From IMG/VR virus record IMGVR_UViG_3300022707_001851, positions 1-26,950 of that record: a stretch of 26,950 bases of DNA; one strand, given 5' to 3'. A program made the translations under genes and the position numbers. Every line of letters starts with the position of its first letter. Position 1 is the stretch's first letter. This stretch comes from a virus. Below the pieces are notes generated by a model. It searched no databases, was not told the DNA's origin, and saw only the letters and a list, made by a program, of their open reading frames with translations. Shown here in pieces: positions 7,292 through 13,838 of the stretch.

Positions 7292-7320
7292 ATTCTATAA
7301 CAGTGTGTGCATACTATCAA
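7292..7320 (-). promoter_or_regulatory. Moron promoter A with 18-bp inverted-repeat operator
   Basis: Read leftward there is a -35 TTGATA (7315-7320), a 17-bp spacer and a -10 TAGAAT (7292-7297). The spacer and -35 hold an operator-like element, plus strand ACAGTGTGTGCATACTAT at 7300-7317, a slightly degenerate copy of ACAGT-N8-ACTGT. It drives the AcrIF11-like and AlpA-like genes. A protein bound here would cover the polymerase site, so repression is expected. Confidence 0.8.
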
Positions 7321-7467
7321 GCCAATATACAAAAGAAATCAAAGTATTTTGTATATCCGCTCTATCATTGACAATCTCACGCCTTGGATTCAAGGAGCCA
7401 GATTTTAAATCCGCTACATACATAAGCTATACATATAAGCTTAGTCGCTACACACATAAGGCCCATC

Positions 7468-7830
7468 ATGGCAGTCACAGAACAAACAAACCGGCGCATA
7501 AATCGCAACCGTGATTTTAAAGAGACGTTTACGTTGCTGAATGCAGACGAAACGCCACGCGATTTAACGGGTAGTGACCTTGTGCTTGAACTACGCAAGA
7601 CGGTCAACGCAGCAGACCCAGCGTTATTGAAGCTTACAAGCTCACCGGTGGCAGGCATCACAATCATAAACGCGGTAAAGGGGCAGATTGAAGTAGTAAT
7701 CACTGACGTAGAATCAGCAGCACTACCCGCAAGCGTTTTCCCATACGATTTATATCAAATCAAATCCGGTGGCGACAAAGTAACAGTGCTATCCGGTTCT
7801 TTCTCAGTACACGATTCAACAGCAATTTAG
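7468..7830 (+). CDS. Small beta-rich structural protein (hypothetical)
   Basis: This 120-residue protein has the pattern NRRINRNRDFKETFTLLNADETPRDLTG, then alternating beta strands and a closing GGDKVTVLSGSFSVHDST. Similar proteins with a rigid N-terminal immunoglobulin-like or jelly-roll domain are common in phage head-tail and baseplate gene blocks. The precise role is not known. The ATG follows an AT-rich stretch with a weak AAGG ribosome binding site. It is the first rightward gene after moron cassette A, followed closely by two more small genes in the same direction. Confidence 0.65.
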   Translation: MAVTEQTNRRINRNRDFKETFTLLNADETPRDLTGSDLVLELRKTVNAADPALLKLTSSPVAGITIINAVKGQIEVVITDVESAALPASVFPYDLYQIKSGGDKVTVLSGSFSVHDSTAI

Positions 7831-7838
7831 GATTAAAA

Positions 7839-8135
7839 ATGAGTTTACTTTTATTAAATAACGTTAATGAAGATACCGTTGGTGATTATGTCAATTCAAC
7901 CGGATTTCAGGGAATGATGAGAATCTCTGGAGACTTGGATGGCGGCACTATCACGATAGAAATTAAAGGCCGCGATAACTCAAATTTGCCGATACAAGAT
8001 TCCTCTAAAACTGCTATTAACACATTTACTAGCCCTGTTGCAATTTCCACTTTTTCTATACCTTCGGGCATAGCTGTCAGAGCAAGATTAACCGGGTCAG
8101 GAAGTCCCGTTAACGTATCTGTTTCATTTGATTAA
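7839..8135 (+). CDS. Small hypothetical virion-associated protein
   Basis: This 98-residue protein starts 8 nt after the previous stop, with AGGATTAAAA in front. Its composition is strongly beta (GGTITIEIKGRDNSN, SGIAVRARLTGSG), with many Gly, Ser and Thr and only one Met beyond the start region. This is typical of capsid or fibre accessory proteins. It has no Cys, no membrane segment and no known motif. It lies between the 120-residue and 150-residue beta proteins as part of one transcription unit ending at the terminator at 8638-8670. Confidence 0.6.
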   Translation: MSLLLLNNVNEDTVGDYVNSTGFQGMMRISGDLDGGTITIEIKGRDNSNLPIQDSSKTAINTFTSPVAISTFSIPSGIAVRARLTGSGSPVNVSVSFD

Positions 8136-8150
8136 TAAAGGATATTAGAT

Positions 8151-8603
8151 ATGTTTAGACCATCAGGCACATCTCCCGCTGGCCCGGTTACGAGAGAGAT
8201 AGCATTCATTTTAGAATATGACACAAACGCGGGATTTAATGAAAGAGTTGTAAGCGTAGGAATAAATGGGACTTTGCTTGCCAGTTTTTGGGTTCCTGCG
8301 GATTTCAGCACGTTCATAAGTATGACGGCATTAATTACGCCTTCAGGTTTTGGCGGCGCGGGACATGATATTGATTTAAATGTGAATTTTAGCGGTACAG
8401 GTGAGTTAGCTTTGGCGAATACGTCTAGTGATACTACAACTACTTACGACCTAGGTACTTCAAATTCTAACGAAGAGATTGTTTTGCCAAGCGTCTTATT
8501 TTCCGCACTGGCCGCTGGCGACCGTGGTGGAATTAAGTTTATACACAATACGCTCCCTGGCAACGTTTTATACAAACAATTGATATTAAAATACAGCACT
8601 TAG
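8151..8603 (+). CDS. Hypothetical beta-rich structural protein
   Basis: This 150-residue protein starts behind AAGGATATTAG. The N-terminus MFRPSGTSPAGPVTREI is Pro/Gly-rich, and the rest reads as a beta sandwich rich in Gly, Thr, Ser and aliphatic residues, with no charged helical parts. It resembles in general character phage decoration or fibre-head domains, but I cannot place it in a family. It is the last gene before a strong terminator. Confidence 0.6.
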   Translation: MFRPSGTSPAGPVTREIAFILEYDTNAGFNERVVSVGINGTLLASFWVPADFSTFISMTALITPSGFGGAGHDIDLNVNFSGTGELALANTSSDTTTTYDLGTSNSNEEIVLPSVLFSALAAGDRGGIKFIHNTLPGNVLYKQLILKYST

Positions 8604-8609
8604 TCTATG

Positions 8610-8628
8610 GTGTGTATACGCTACACAC
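8610..8628. repeat. 7-bp inverted repeat GTGTGTA / TACACAC
   Basis: The arms at 8610-8616 and 8622-8628 are separated by 5 nt. The left part (GTGTGTATAC) is the same as the core of the moron operators. It lies just after the gene at 8151-8603 and before the terminator. No promoter is visible around it. Confidence 0.4.
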
Positions 8629-8637
8629 AGACAACAC

Positions 8638-8670
8638 AACCCGCACAGGTTAATCCTCGCGGGTTTTTTT
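8638..8670 (+). terminator. Rho-independent terminator
   Basis: AACCCGC (8638-8644) pairs with GCGGGTT (8659-8665), with a small inner AGG/CCT stem in the loop, followed by a run of seven T (8664-8670). It separates the three small beta-rich genes from the protease-capsid unit. Confidence 0.85.
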
Positions 8671-8693
8671 ATGCCCAAAAATAAGAGAGAACT

Positions 8694-9533
8694 ATGAAAA
8701 GAGAACAAAAAACATTTGACTCAAACGGCCGAGAGGTCAAGTTTTTTCAGATAGACGGCAGCAAGGTAGAGTTTAAAAGCCACATAACTGAAAACGATAA
8801 TGGCATATTAATTGCCAAGTTCAGTGGTATTTTAAATGAGCTAAATGTTGTAGATAGAGGCGGTGACATTGTCGCATCCGGCGCAGCAATAAAAACCATT
8901 GCAGACCTGCAGCAAAGAAATAGATTTTTAAGGTTATTTTATCAGCATAGCCGCCACACATTGCCTCTAGGCGGGTTCCCAGCACTAGGCTTATCAGAAA
9001 GCTCTACTGCTATAGAGTTCAAAGATGCTGAGCTAAATTTGGGTATGGAGCAATTCCCTAACGCAATGGCTCACGCACAAAGTGTTTATTCATTGTTACT
9101 TGGCAAGCACTTATCAGATATGTCAATAGGGTTTTCTATTGTTGACTCAGAAATGATAGAGAGAGAAGGCCAAAAGGTGCGACTAATTAAAGAGCTAGTG
9201 CTTTGGGAGGGTTCTGTTGTTGATGAGCCAATGAACATTGGCTCTGTGATTACCGAAGTTAGCTCTAGCGATGATGACATCACAATGAGCAATAAATTTT
9301 CAGTTAAGACACTCAATGTTGAAGACGTTGAAAGCATTAACACAAAAAGAGATTTTGAGAAGGCACTGAGAGAGTCAGGCGCATTTTCAAAGGAAGCCGC
9401 TACCAAGATGGCTTCACACTTCAAAGAGAGTCAGAGCGAGTCTGGTGGAAAACTTGAAGAAGGAAAAAACAACGATATGAGCCAAGAGCAGTCGGCAAAA
9501 ATCGCACAATTAATAAATTCATTTAAGGAATAA
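8694..9533 (+). CDS. Prohead protease, HK97/U35 family, with C-terminal extension
   Basis: This 279-residue protein should mature the prohead by cutting scaffold and capsid N-termini. The herpes-protease-like core covers about residues 35-200. The likely catalytic His85 is in LFYQHSRHTLPLGG and Ser144 in LSDMSIGFSIV. The core ends in ELVLWEGSVVDEPMN. Residues 205-279 are helical, charged and Glu/Lys/Ser-rich and could be a fused scaffold-like segment. It sits 3 nt upstream of the major capsid gene, the standard order. The ribosome binding site is AGAGAGA. Confidence 0.9.
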   Translation: MKREQKTFDSNGREVKFFQIDGSKVEFKSHITENDNGILIAKFSGILNELNVVDRGGDIVASGAAIKTIADLQQRNRFLRLFYQHSRHTLPLGGFPALGLSESSTAIEFKDAELNLGMEQFPNAMAHAQSVYSLLLGKHLSDMSIGFSIVDSEMIEREGQKVRLIKELVLWEGSVVDEPMNIGSVITEVSSSDDDITMSNKFSVKTLNVEDVESINTKRDFEKALRESGAFSKEAATKMASHFKESQSESGGKLEEGKNNDMSQEQSAKIAQLINSFKE

Positions 9534-9536
9534 GTC

Positions 9537-10757
9537 ATGAGTGAAAACACAGAAGTACTCAGCAAGGAAAAAGCTGAGGTTTTAATTAAATCTCTAGAAA
9601 CCGCACGCGAAGAAATCGCAGCAGGGCGCACGCTATCCAAAACTAATCAAGAAAAAATGGAAAAAGATTTAGGTAGTGTTTTAGACACAACCAAATCTTT
9701 AACTAAATCTGTTGAAGAAGCGGACGTAAAAAATAAAGCTCTACAAGAACAGCTTGATATTGTAGAAAAACAAATGCGTCGACCTGTGTCCGGTGATGCA
9801 TTATCAAACCGCAAAGAAGTACTGATGCGCGTTGAGAGAGCACTTTTACACGGCGAAGGCGCTCGTGAAATGAAAGTGCTATCTACTGACAGCAATATTG
9901 ATGGTGGTTTTTTGGTCGCTCCTGCTGACTTTGTGCAAGAAATAGACAAGGACATTGTTGAGATGACCCCTGTCTTAACTGCTGCTGGCGGGGTAAGAAT
10001 TCGTAATACAGATCGAAACGAGGTTATAGTTAATCGTAGGATTACAAGACCAACAACCGCTGCAGTCAAGGAAAGAAAGAGTTTTCCCAATAGCCAATCA
10101 AGCTATGGTCGCGTTTCTATCAAAGTACACAAGCAAGCCGTGGAAACGATTATTACTCGTGAAGATTTAGATGATTCCGCGTTCAACATGGAAGCAGAAA
10201 TCATGTTTGATGTTAACGAGGATTTTGCGCAAAAAATCGGCGAACAAGTTATCAATGGTGGTGGTGATAGCGTCAACGAGGCAAACGGTATTTTGAAAAA
10301 CGCCGATATTCTCGCTAATGGTGTTACTAATAGTGGTGCGTCTGGTGGAATTGGAGACCCTGCTATTTTCATGGACTTTTTAGGAACTCTAAAAACCGGC
10401 TATCGTAGAAGTTTGTGGATGAATCGCCAGATTCTATATAAATTTTGGGCGCTTAAAGGCACAGACGGTCAATTCATTTTTAACTTCGGTAATTTTGCGG
10501 CATCACAAGGCCCTCAAATTCAGGGTATTCCTGTGATTGAAGCTCCTGACATGCCTCTTCTTGCAGCAGATGCATTGATTGTTGCTTACGGTGATTTTGG
10601 CAGAGGGTATTTGTTTGTTCAAAACACTCAGCTAATGATGATTCGTGATGAGATTACGCTTGCATCCGAAGATGAAATCAAGTTCACCTTCCGCCGTCGT
10701 TATGGTGGTGATGTTCTTCGTCCAGAAGCAATCAAACTGTATAAGGCTGCGGCTTAA
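9537..10757 (+). CDS. Major capsid protein, HK97 fold
   Basis: This 406-residue protein has the normal two-part build of HK97-type capsid precursors. A coiled-coil N-terminal delta domain covers about residues 1-100 and is probably removed by the protease. A capsid body follows, with typical strings such as DGGFLVAPADFVQEI, ETIITREDLDDSAFNMEAEI, QGIPVIEAPDMPLL and the P-loop/axial-domain end FTFRRRYGGDVLRPEAIKLY. It is preceded by the protease gene and followed by a hairpin at 10781-10798, which may set the ratio between capsid and downstream genes. Confidence 0.93.
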   Translation: MSENTEVLSKEKAEVLIKSLETAREEIAAGRTLSKTNQEKMEKDLGSVLDTTKSLTKSVEEADVKNKALQEQLDIVEKQMRRPVSGDALSNRKEVLMRVERALLHGEGAREMKVLSTDSNIDGGFLVAPADFVQEIDKDIVEMTPVLTAAGGVRIRNTDRNEVIVNRRITRPTTAAVKERKSFPNSQSSYGRVSIKVHKQAVETIITREDLDDSAFNMEAEIMFDVNEDFAQKIGEQVINGGGDSVNEANGILKNADILANGVTNSGASGGIGDPAIFMDFLGTLKTGYRRSLWMNRQILYKFWALKGTDGQFIFNFGNFAASQGPQIQGIPVIEAPDMPLLAADALIVAYGDFGRGYLFVQNTQLMMIRDEITLASEDEIKFTFRRRYGGDVLRPEAIKLYKAAA

Positions 10758-10780
10758 TAAGGCCGATGCTTAATTTATTT

Positions 10781-10798
10781 GGCGGGGTTCGCTCCGCC
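10781..10798 (+). terminator. UUCG-loop hairpin after the capsid gene
   Basis: GGCGGGG (10781-10787) pairs with CTCCGCC (10792-10798) around a TTCG tetraloop, with one G-U pair. The following T-tract is broken (TTATTTA), so it is a weak or partial terminator, or an mRNA 3'-end stabiliser. Confidence 0.6.
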
Positions 10799-10827
10799 TT
10801 ATTTAACATAATAAAAGGAATTTAAAA

Positions 10828-11238
10828 ATGGCTAAAATAGACCAAAAAACACTTGTAAAACCTGAAATTGCTTTGGTTACAACTAACATCGACGGTGATA
10901 CCGTTACTAATGGCGCAATCATTGATACCAAAGGTTTTCAATCGATTACTTACTTGCTTCAGTCTGGAGCAATCGCGGCTGGTGTAGCGACTCCTAGTTT
11001 TTTTGCTGGCAACGAATCAAACTTATCTGATGGCGCTACTGTAGCGGCAGAGGATTTGCTGGGCACAATTGCTGATGCGACCTTTGCGGACAGCGATGAT
11101 GATGTAGTGAAGTTTATTGGGTATCGCGGTGAGTTTAGATTTATCCGGTTGGATATCACCACCACAGGCTCAACCACATCTACTGATCTTAGTGCAATTG
11201 GATTGTTGGGTAGTCCCAATCTAGCGCCAACAGTATAA
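10828..11238 (+). CDS. Capsid decoration-like protein
   Basis: This 136-residue protein directly follows the capsid gene. Its layout is QSITYLLQSGAIAAGVATPSFFAGNESNLSDGATVAAEDLLGT, then VVKFIGYRGEFRFIRLDITTTGSTTSTDLSA and a Pro-rich end. This matches a widespread family of small beta-sandwich proteins found after HK97-type capsid genes and often assumed to coat the capsid surface. The ribosome binding site AAAAGGAA is strong, as expected for an abundant protein. Function is inferred from position and fold pattern only. Confidence 0.65.
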   Translation: MAKIDQKTLVKPEIALVTTNIDGDTVTNGAIIDTKGFQSITYLLQSGAIAAGVATPSFFAGNESNLSDGATVAAEDLLGTIADATFADSDDDVVKFIGYRGEFRFIRLDITTTGSTTSTDLSAIGLLGSPNLAPTV

Positions 11239-11244
11239 CTAACA

Positions 11245-11274
11245 GCCGCCCTTTTCTTTCGAGTTTGGGGCGGC
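11245..11274. other. Intergenic hairpin
   Basis: GCCGCCC (11245-11251) pairs with GGGCGGC (11268-11274) across a 16-nt loop. There is no T-run, so this is an RNA structure between decoration and adaptor genes, not a clear terminator. Confidence 0.45.
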
Positions 11275-11290
11275 AATTTGGAGAATAAAT

Positions 11291-11629
11291 ATGAAAAAGA
11301 TTAAATTCAAGAAACCTATAGCCATTGACATTGATGGCATTGCACGAGCATATGTTGTTGGAGATGTTCGTGATTATCTATCGGATGATGTTTGCGAGGG
11401 CTTAGTGAAATCAGGCAGTGCGGAGTATGTATTGACAGAAGCAGAAGCCAAAGCAGAGGCAGAGGCAGAGAAAGAGAAGCTTATCGCTGAACAAGAAAAG
11501 GTCAAAGCAGAGGCAGAGTTACTAGCTAAGCTAGAAGAAGAACAGGCCGAGTTAGAAAAAAAGAGACTCGATACAAAAAAAGAAAACAAACTACATAATC
11601 CAAAAAACAAAGAGAATAAAAGCGTTTAA
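11291..11629 (+). CDS. Small protein with charged coiled-coil tail
   Basis: This 112-residue protein has a compact N-terminal part (residues 1-47, IKFKKPIAIDIDGIARAYVVGDVRDYLSDDVCEGLVKSG), like the short domain at the head-tail gene boundary of many Mu-like and P2-like phages. A long stretch of Glu/Ala/Lys repeats (AEAKAEAEAEKEK) then predicts a continuous helix or coiled coil, ending in a basic Asn/Lys tail. The tail sequence is low-complexity, so similarity searches should use only the N-terminal part. The specific role is unknown. Confidence 0.6.
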   Translation: MKKIKFKKPIAIDIDGIARAYVVGDVRDYLSDDVCEGLVKSGSAEYVLTEAEAKAEAEAEKEKLIAEQEKVKAEAELLAKLEEEQAELEKKRLDTKKENKLHNPKNKENKSV

Positions 11630-11641
11630 GCGCTTAATAGT

Positions 11642-11699
11642 TTGCCGCAGTTTCGCCCATAGCGTGCACCTATTCGCGCTATCCCATCGACTGCGGCAA
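11642..11699. other. Nested intergenic hairpin (about 58 nt)
   Basis: An outer 10-bp perfect stem, TTGCCGCAGT (11642-11651) with ACTGCGGCAA (11690-11699), encloses an inner 6-bp stem, ATAGCG (11659-11664) with CGCTAT (11677-11682). It fills most of the gap before the connector gene. There is no T-run on the plus strand, so it may regulate mRNA stability or translation, or be a cruciform. Confidence 0.5.
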
Positions 11700-11718
11700 T
11701 TCAAAAAAGAGTTAATCT

Positions 11719-12339
11719 ATGTGGAAAAGAAGAATAAATCATCATGAGTATATCGTCACTAATCGACTGTGTGACTTACAGCTTAATCTTGATGCCGTCA
11801 AAAAGCATTTAGAGATTTCGTTTAGCGAGGTAGATGATGATGCCTACATAAACGAGGTGATTCGTGCTGCGGTAGAGTTTGCTGAGCGTCAACTGAATTT
11901 GTATTTATTGACAACAGATGTAACGCTTCACATTGATAACTTTTTGGATATTGTCATTCCAATTCGTCGACGACCTAATACCACCATAACGCAAATAGAT
12001 TATTTTAGAGAGGGTGTGCTAACGACCGTTGATGCAGCGGATTATTTTATAACAGTTTCATCCGTGGGTTATCCGACAGTACAGCCCGTCGAAGACAAGG
12101 ACTGGCCGGATGATGTTGATTGCCGACAACAAGCGGTACAGATAAATTTCCAGGCAGGGTATGGGCTAACGTTTGACGATGTGCCGTTTGATATTAGGCG
12201 TGCATTGTATGAGCACATTGCGGACATGTTCGAGAATCGCGGCGATTGCTCACAAGATACTTGTAAAAGCTGCTTACCGGCAATGACCGAAAGGGTTTAT
12301 GCGTCTCATAGAGTGCCGAGCATAGGGATAGGGTGTTGA
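11719..12339 (+). CDS. Head-tail connector protein, gp6-like
   Basis: This 206-residue protein has the helix-loop build of HK97 gp6-type adaptors that ring the bottom of the portal. An N-terminal helical part (LNLDAVKKHLEISFSEVDDDAYINEVIRAAVEFAERQLN) is followed by a beta insert with IPIRRRPNTTITQIDYF, and a C-terminal helix pair (DDVPFDIRRALYEHIADMFENRGD). A Cys cluster near the end (CSQDTCKSC) is unusual for the family and might bind metal. The gene is followed after one base by the next start. Confidence 0.75.
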   Translation: MWKRRINHHEYIVTNRLCDLQLNLDAVKKHLEISFSEVDDDAYINEVIRAAVEFAERQLNLYLLTTDVTLHIDNFLDIVIPIRRRPNTTITQIDYFREGVLTTVDAADYFITVSSVGYPTVQPVEDKDWPDDVDCRQQAVQINFQAGYGLTFDDVPFDIRRALYEHIADMFENRGDCSQDTCKSCLPAMTERVYASHRVPSIGIGC

Positions 12340-12340
12340 T

Positions 12341-12742
12341 ATGGCAAAATGTGTCACAATTCAGCGCAAGAAAAAGAGAGCATGTATTGGCGCACGCAAT
12401 AGATGGATTACGCTTCAAACGCGCTCAATTCAGCCGCCTTGCAGTGGTGAGGTGGATTATACCGAAAAATTCACAAAGAAAATTAGAGTTAAAGCCTTGG
12501 TCAAGACAACAGAGGGCGTGCGCGGTGGAGAAACTATCTTTGACGACACCGGCACAGAAAGAGTGGTAACGCACGAATTTGATATTAGATTTATCACTGG
12601 CGTTACATTTGAGAATTGGGTGTTGATGGATGGTATCAAGTATAACATTTTAGGCACTCAAAATGTCGATGAGGCAAACAACTCTATCATCATAAAGGCC
12701 ACAAAACGCGGGACAGAATCAGCGGCTGCAAATTTCGCCTAG
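12341..12742 (+). CDS. Head-tail joining/closure protein (SPP1 gp16-like)
   Basis: This 133-residue protein starts 1 nt after the connector stop. The pattern is a basic start, then ITLQTRSIQPPCSGEVDYTEKF, and RVVTHEFDIRFITGVTFENWVLMDGIKYNILGTQNVDEANN. It is that of the small beta-barrel head completion proteins that close the portal channel, for which the end motif G-x-x-Y-x-I-x-x-x-x-N is typical. Position after the connector supports this. Confidence 0.75.
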   Translation: MAKCVTIQRKKKRACIGARNRWITLQTRSIQPPCSGEVDYTEKFTKKIRVKALVKTTEGVRGGETIFDDTGTERVVTHEFDIRFITGVTFENWVLMDGIKYNILGTQNVDEANNSIIIKATKRGTESAAANFA

Positions 12743-12835
12743 CATTTTCATTCTGTTAGTCTGTTGTTGTTGGCCATGCTAACTATATCACTGTTTTTAT
12801 TCATCATTTCATTTTCCTGTTTTTCCGTATAAATA

Positions 12836-13210
12836 TTATTTACCGATAAAGTCTTCTTTTAGAAGTTCTGATTTAATCAGATTACCGTATTCATTAAAAG
12901 TTTGAGAAAAAACACGATAAGGCAGACCTTTTACTAATGGGTTTTGTTTGACCATTTTTGCGCTGAGTGTTTGTAATTCTTGAGTTGTGTTTGCTGTAAC
13001 GGATAATTTTAAATCTTGATTGTCTGTTACTACTTGTAAAATATATTTTGCACCCATGTCGCTATCTGTTTCGCTCATAGTCTGACTCGGTATGCTGTGA
13101 CCGTTCTCTGCTCTTAATCTTAAGCCAAAAGGTTCGGGCTTTACACTTGATGAAAACTTAGCGCATGACTCGACTAGAATAGTGTCAGTGTTTGTTGAGT
13201 ATGTATTCAT
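12836..13210 (-). CDS. Leftward moron protein of cassette B, unknown function
   Basis: This 124-residue protein is alone in the second leftward cassette, inserted between head-completion and neck genes, and is driven by promoter B with ribosome binding site GGAGAA. Residues 9-23 (DTILVESCAKFSSSV) resemble residues 181-195 of the rightward tail protein at 13839 (GTILVESCPRISSSV). The DNA matches at about 35 of 45 positions in the same frame, so part of the gene may have come from that tail gene. The rest is soluble and mixed alpha/beta, without Cys-rich or membrane parts. Because it shares its promoter with the AcrIF11-like operon, it is a candidate anti-defence protein; I do not recognise a known Acr. 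Confidence 0.75.
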   Translation of the reverse strand: MNTYSTNTDTILVESCAKFSSSVKPEPFGLRLRAENGHSIPSQTMSETDSDMGAKYILQVVTDNQDLKLSVTANTTQELQTLSAKMVKQNPLVKGLPYRVFSQTFNEYGNLIKSELLKEDFIGK

Positions 13211-13214
13211 GTTT

Positions 13215-13231
13215 TTCTCCGTTTCGTTGAT
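13215..13231 (-). promoter_or_regulatory. Conserved leader and ribosome binding site of cassette B
   Basis: Read leftward it is ATCAACGAAACGGAGAA, the same 17 nt as in cassettes A and C, 4 nt before the ATG. Confidence 0.75.
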
Positions 13232-13239
13232 GTTGACTC

Positions 13240-13268
13240 ATATTACAACAGTATACACACACTGTCAA
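13240..13268 (-). promoter_or_regulatory. Moron promoter B with 18-bp inverted-repeat operator
   Basis: Read leftward there is TTGACA (13263-13268), a 17-bp spacer and TAATAT (13240-13245). The operator-like sequence read leftward is ACAGTGTGTGTATACTGT (13248-13265). It is identical to the operator of promoter C but in the opposite orientation relative to transcription. Confidence 0.85.
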
Positions 13269-13328
13269 CATATGAATCAAAAGAAAGTAAAGTATTTCGC
13301 GCATCCGCTGTTTTCTTGAGGTTCTGCT

Positions 13329-13835
13329 ATGGCTACAGGCATAAAAATCGATGCAAAGGGCAGGAAGACTATTGTTGTAATTAATAACCTTGATAGAGAA
13401 TTTAACAAAGGCATAGAGCGGGCAAACTTTTTCATTCGTCGGGACCTAGTGAGTTTCGTTAACAAAAAAATTCTAGAGAAGCCCAAAACGGGCAGAGTGT
13501 ATCTAATTCGCAGAAGACTACACACTGCATCAAACCCTGGAACAGCACCCCCAGAATTTCCAGCAAATCTTACTGGCAGCTTGCGACGCTCTATCGTAGC
13601 GGAACCCCGTGGTTCTTTTCAAATTGAATTCGGCGCAGGTGCGCGAAAAACAAACACAGGCAAGGCGTACAAATACGCAAAAATTTTGGAAGAGGGCGGA
13701 AAAGCTGGCAAAGGTAGAAAAACCATCATCAGGCCGCGTCGATATTTACGGGAAACCATTGACGCAAACGAACGCAACATCACTAAGCATATTGAGAATG
13801 AAGTGATGGGGACTGTAACTAAAGTTAAAAGGTAA
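13329..13835 (+). CDS. Neck / tail completion protein, HK97 gp10-like
   Basis: This 168-residue basic protein has features of gp10-type head-tail joining proteins. A helical start (NLDREFNKGIERANFFIRRDLVSFVNKK) is followed by KTGRVYLIRRRLHTASNPGTAPPEFPANLTGSLRRSI, where the A-x-G-x-x-P-x-x-x-T-G-x-L segment is typical, and by YAKILEEGG and RPRRYLRETI. In HK97-like systems such proteins join the head connector to the tail. Its ribosome binding site (GAGG) lies just beyond the conserved flank of moron cassette B. Confidence 0.75.
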   Translation: MATGIKIDAKGRKTIVVINNLDREFNKGIERANFFIRRDLVSFVNKKILEKPKTGRVYLIRRRLHTASNPGTAPPEFPANLTGSLRRSIVAEPRGSFQIEFGAGARKTNTGKAYKYAKILEEGGKAGKGRKTIIRPRRYLRETIDANERNITKHIENEVMGTVTKVKR

Positions 13836-13838
13836 ACG

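Noticed and set aside
7300-7317. LexA (SOS) box reading of the moron operator
   Set aside because: Gammaproteobacterial LexA boxes are CTGT-N8-ACAG; here the half-sites are in the opposite order (ACAGT-N8-ACTGT), so it is a different site.
11446-11550. Repetitive GCAGAGGCAGAG sequence as a DNA repeat element
   Set aside because: It is codon repetition for an Ala/Glu-rich helix in the protein at 11291-11629, not an independent repeat.
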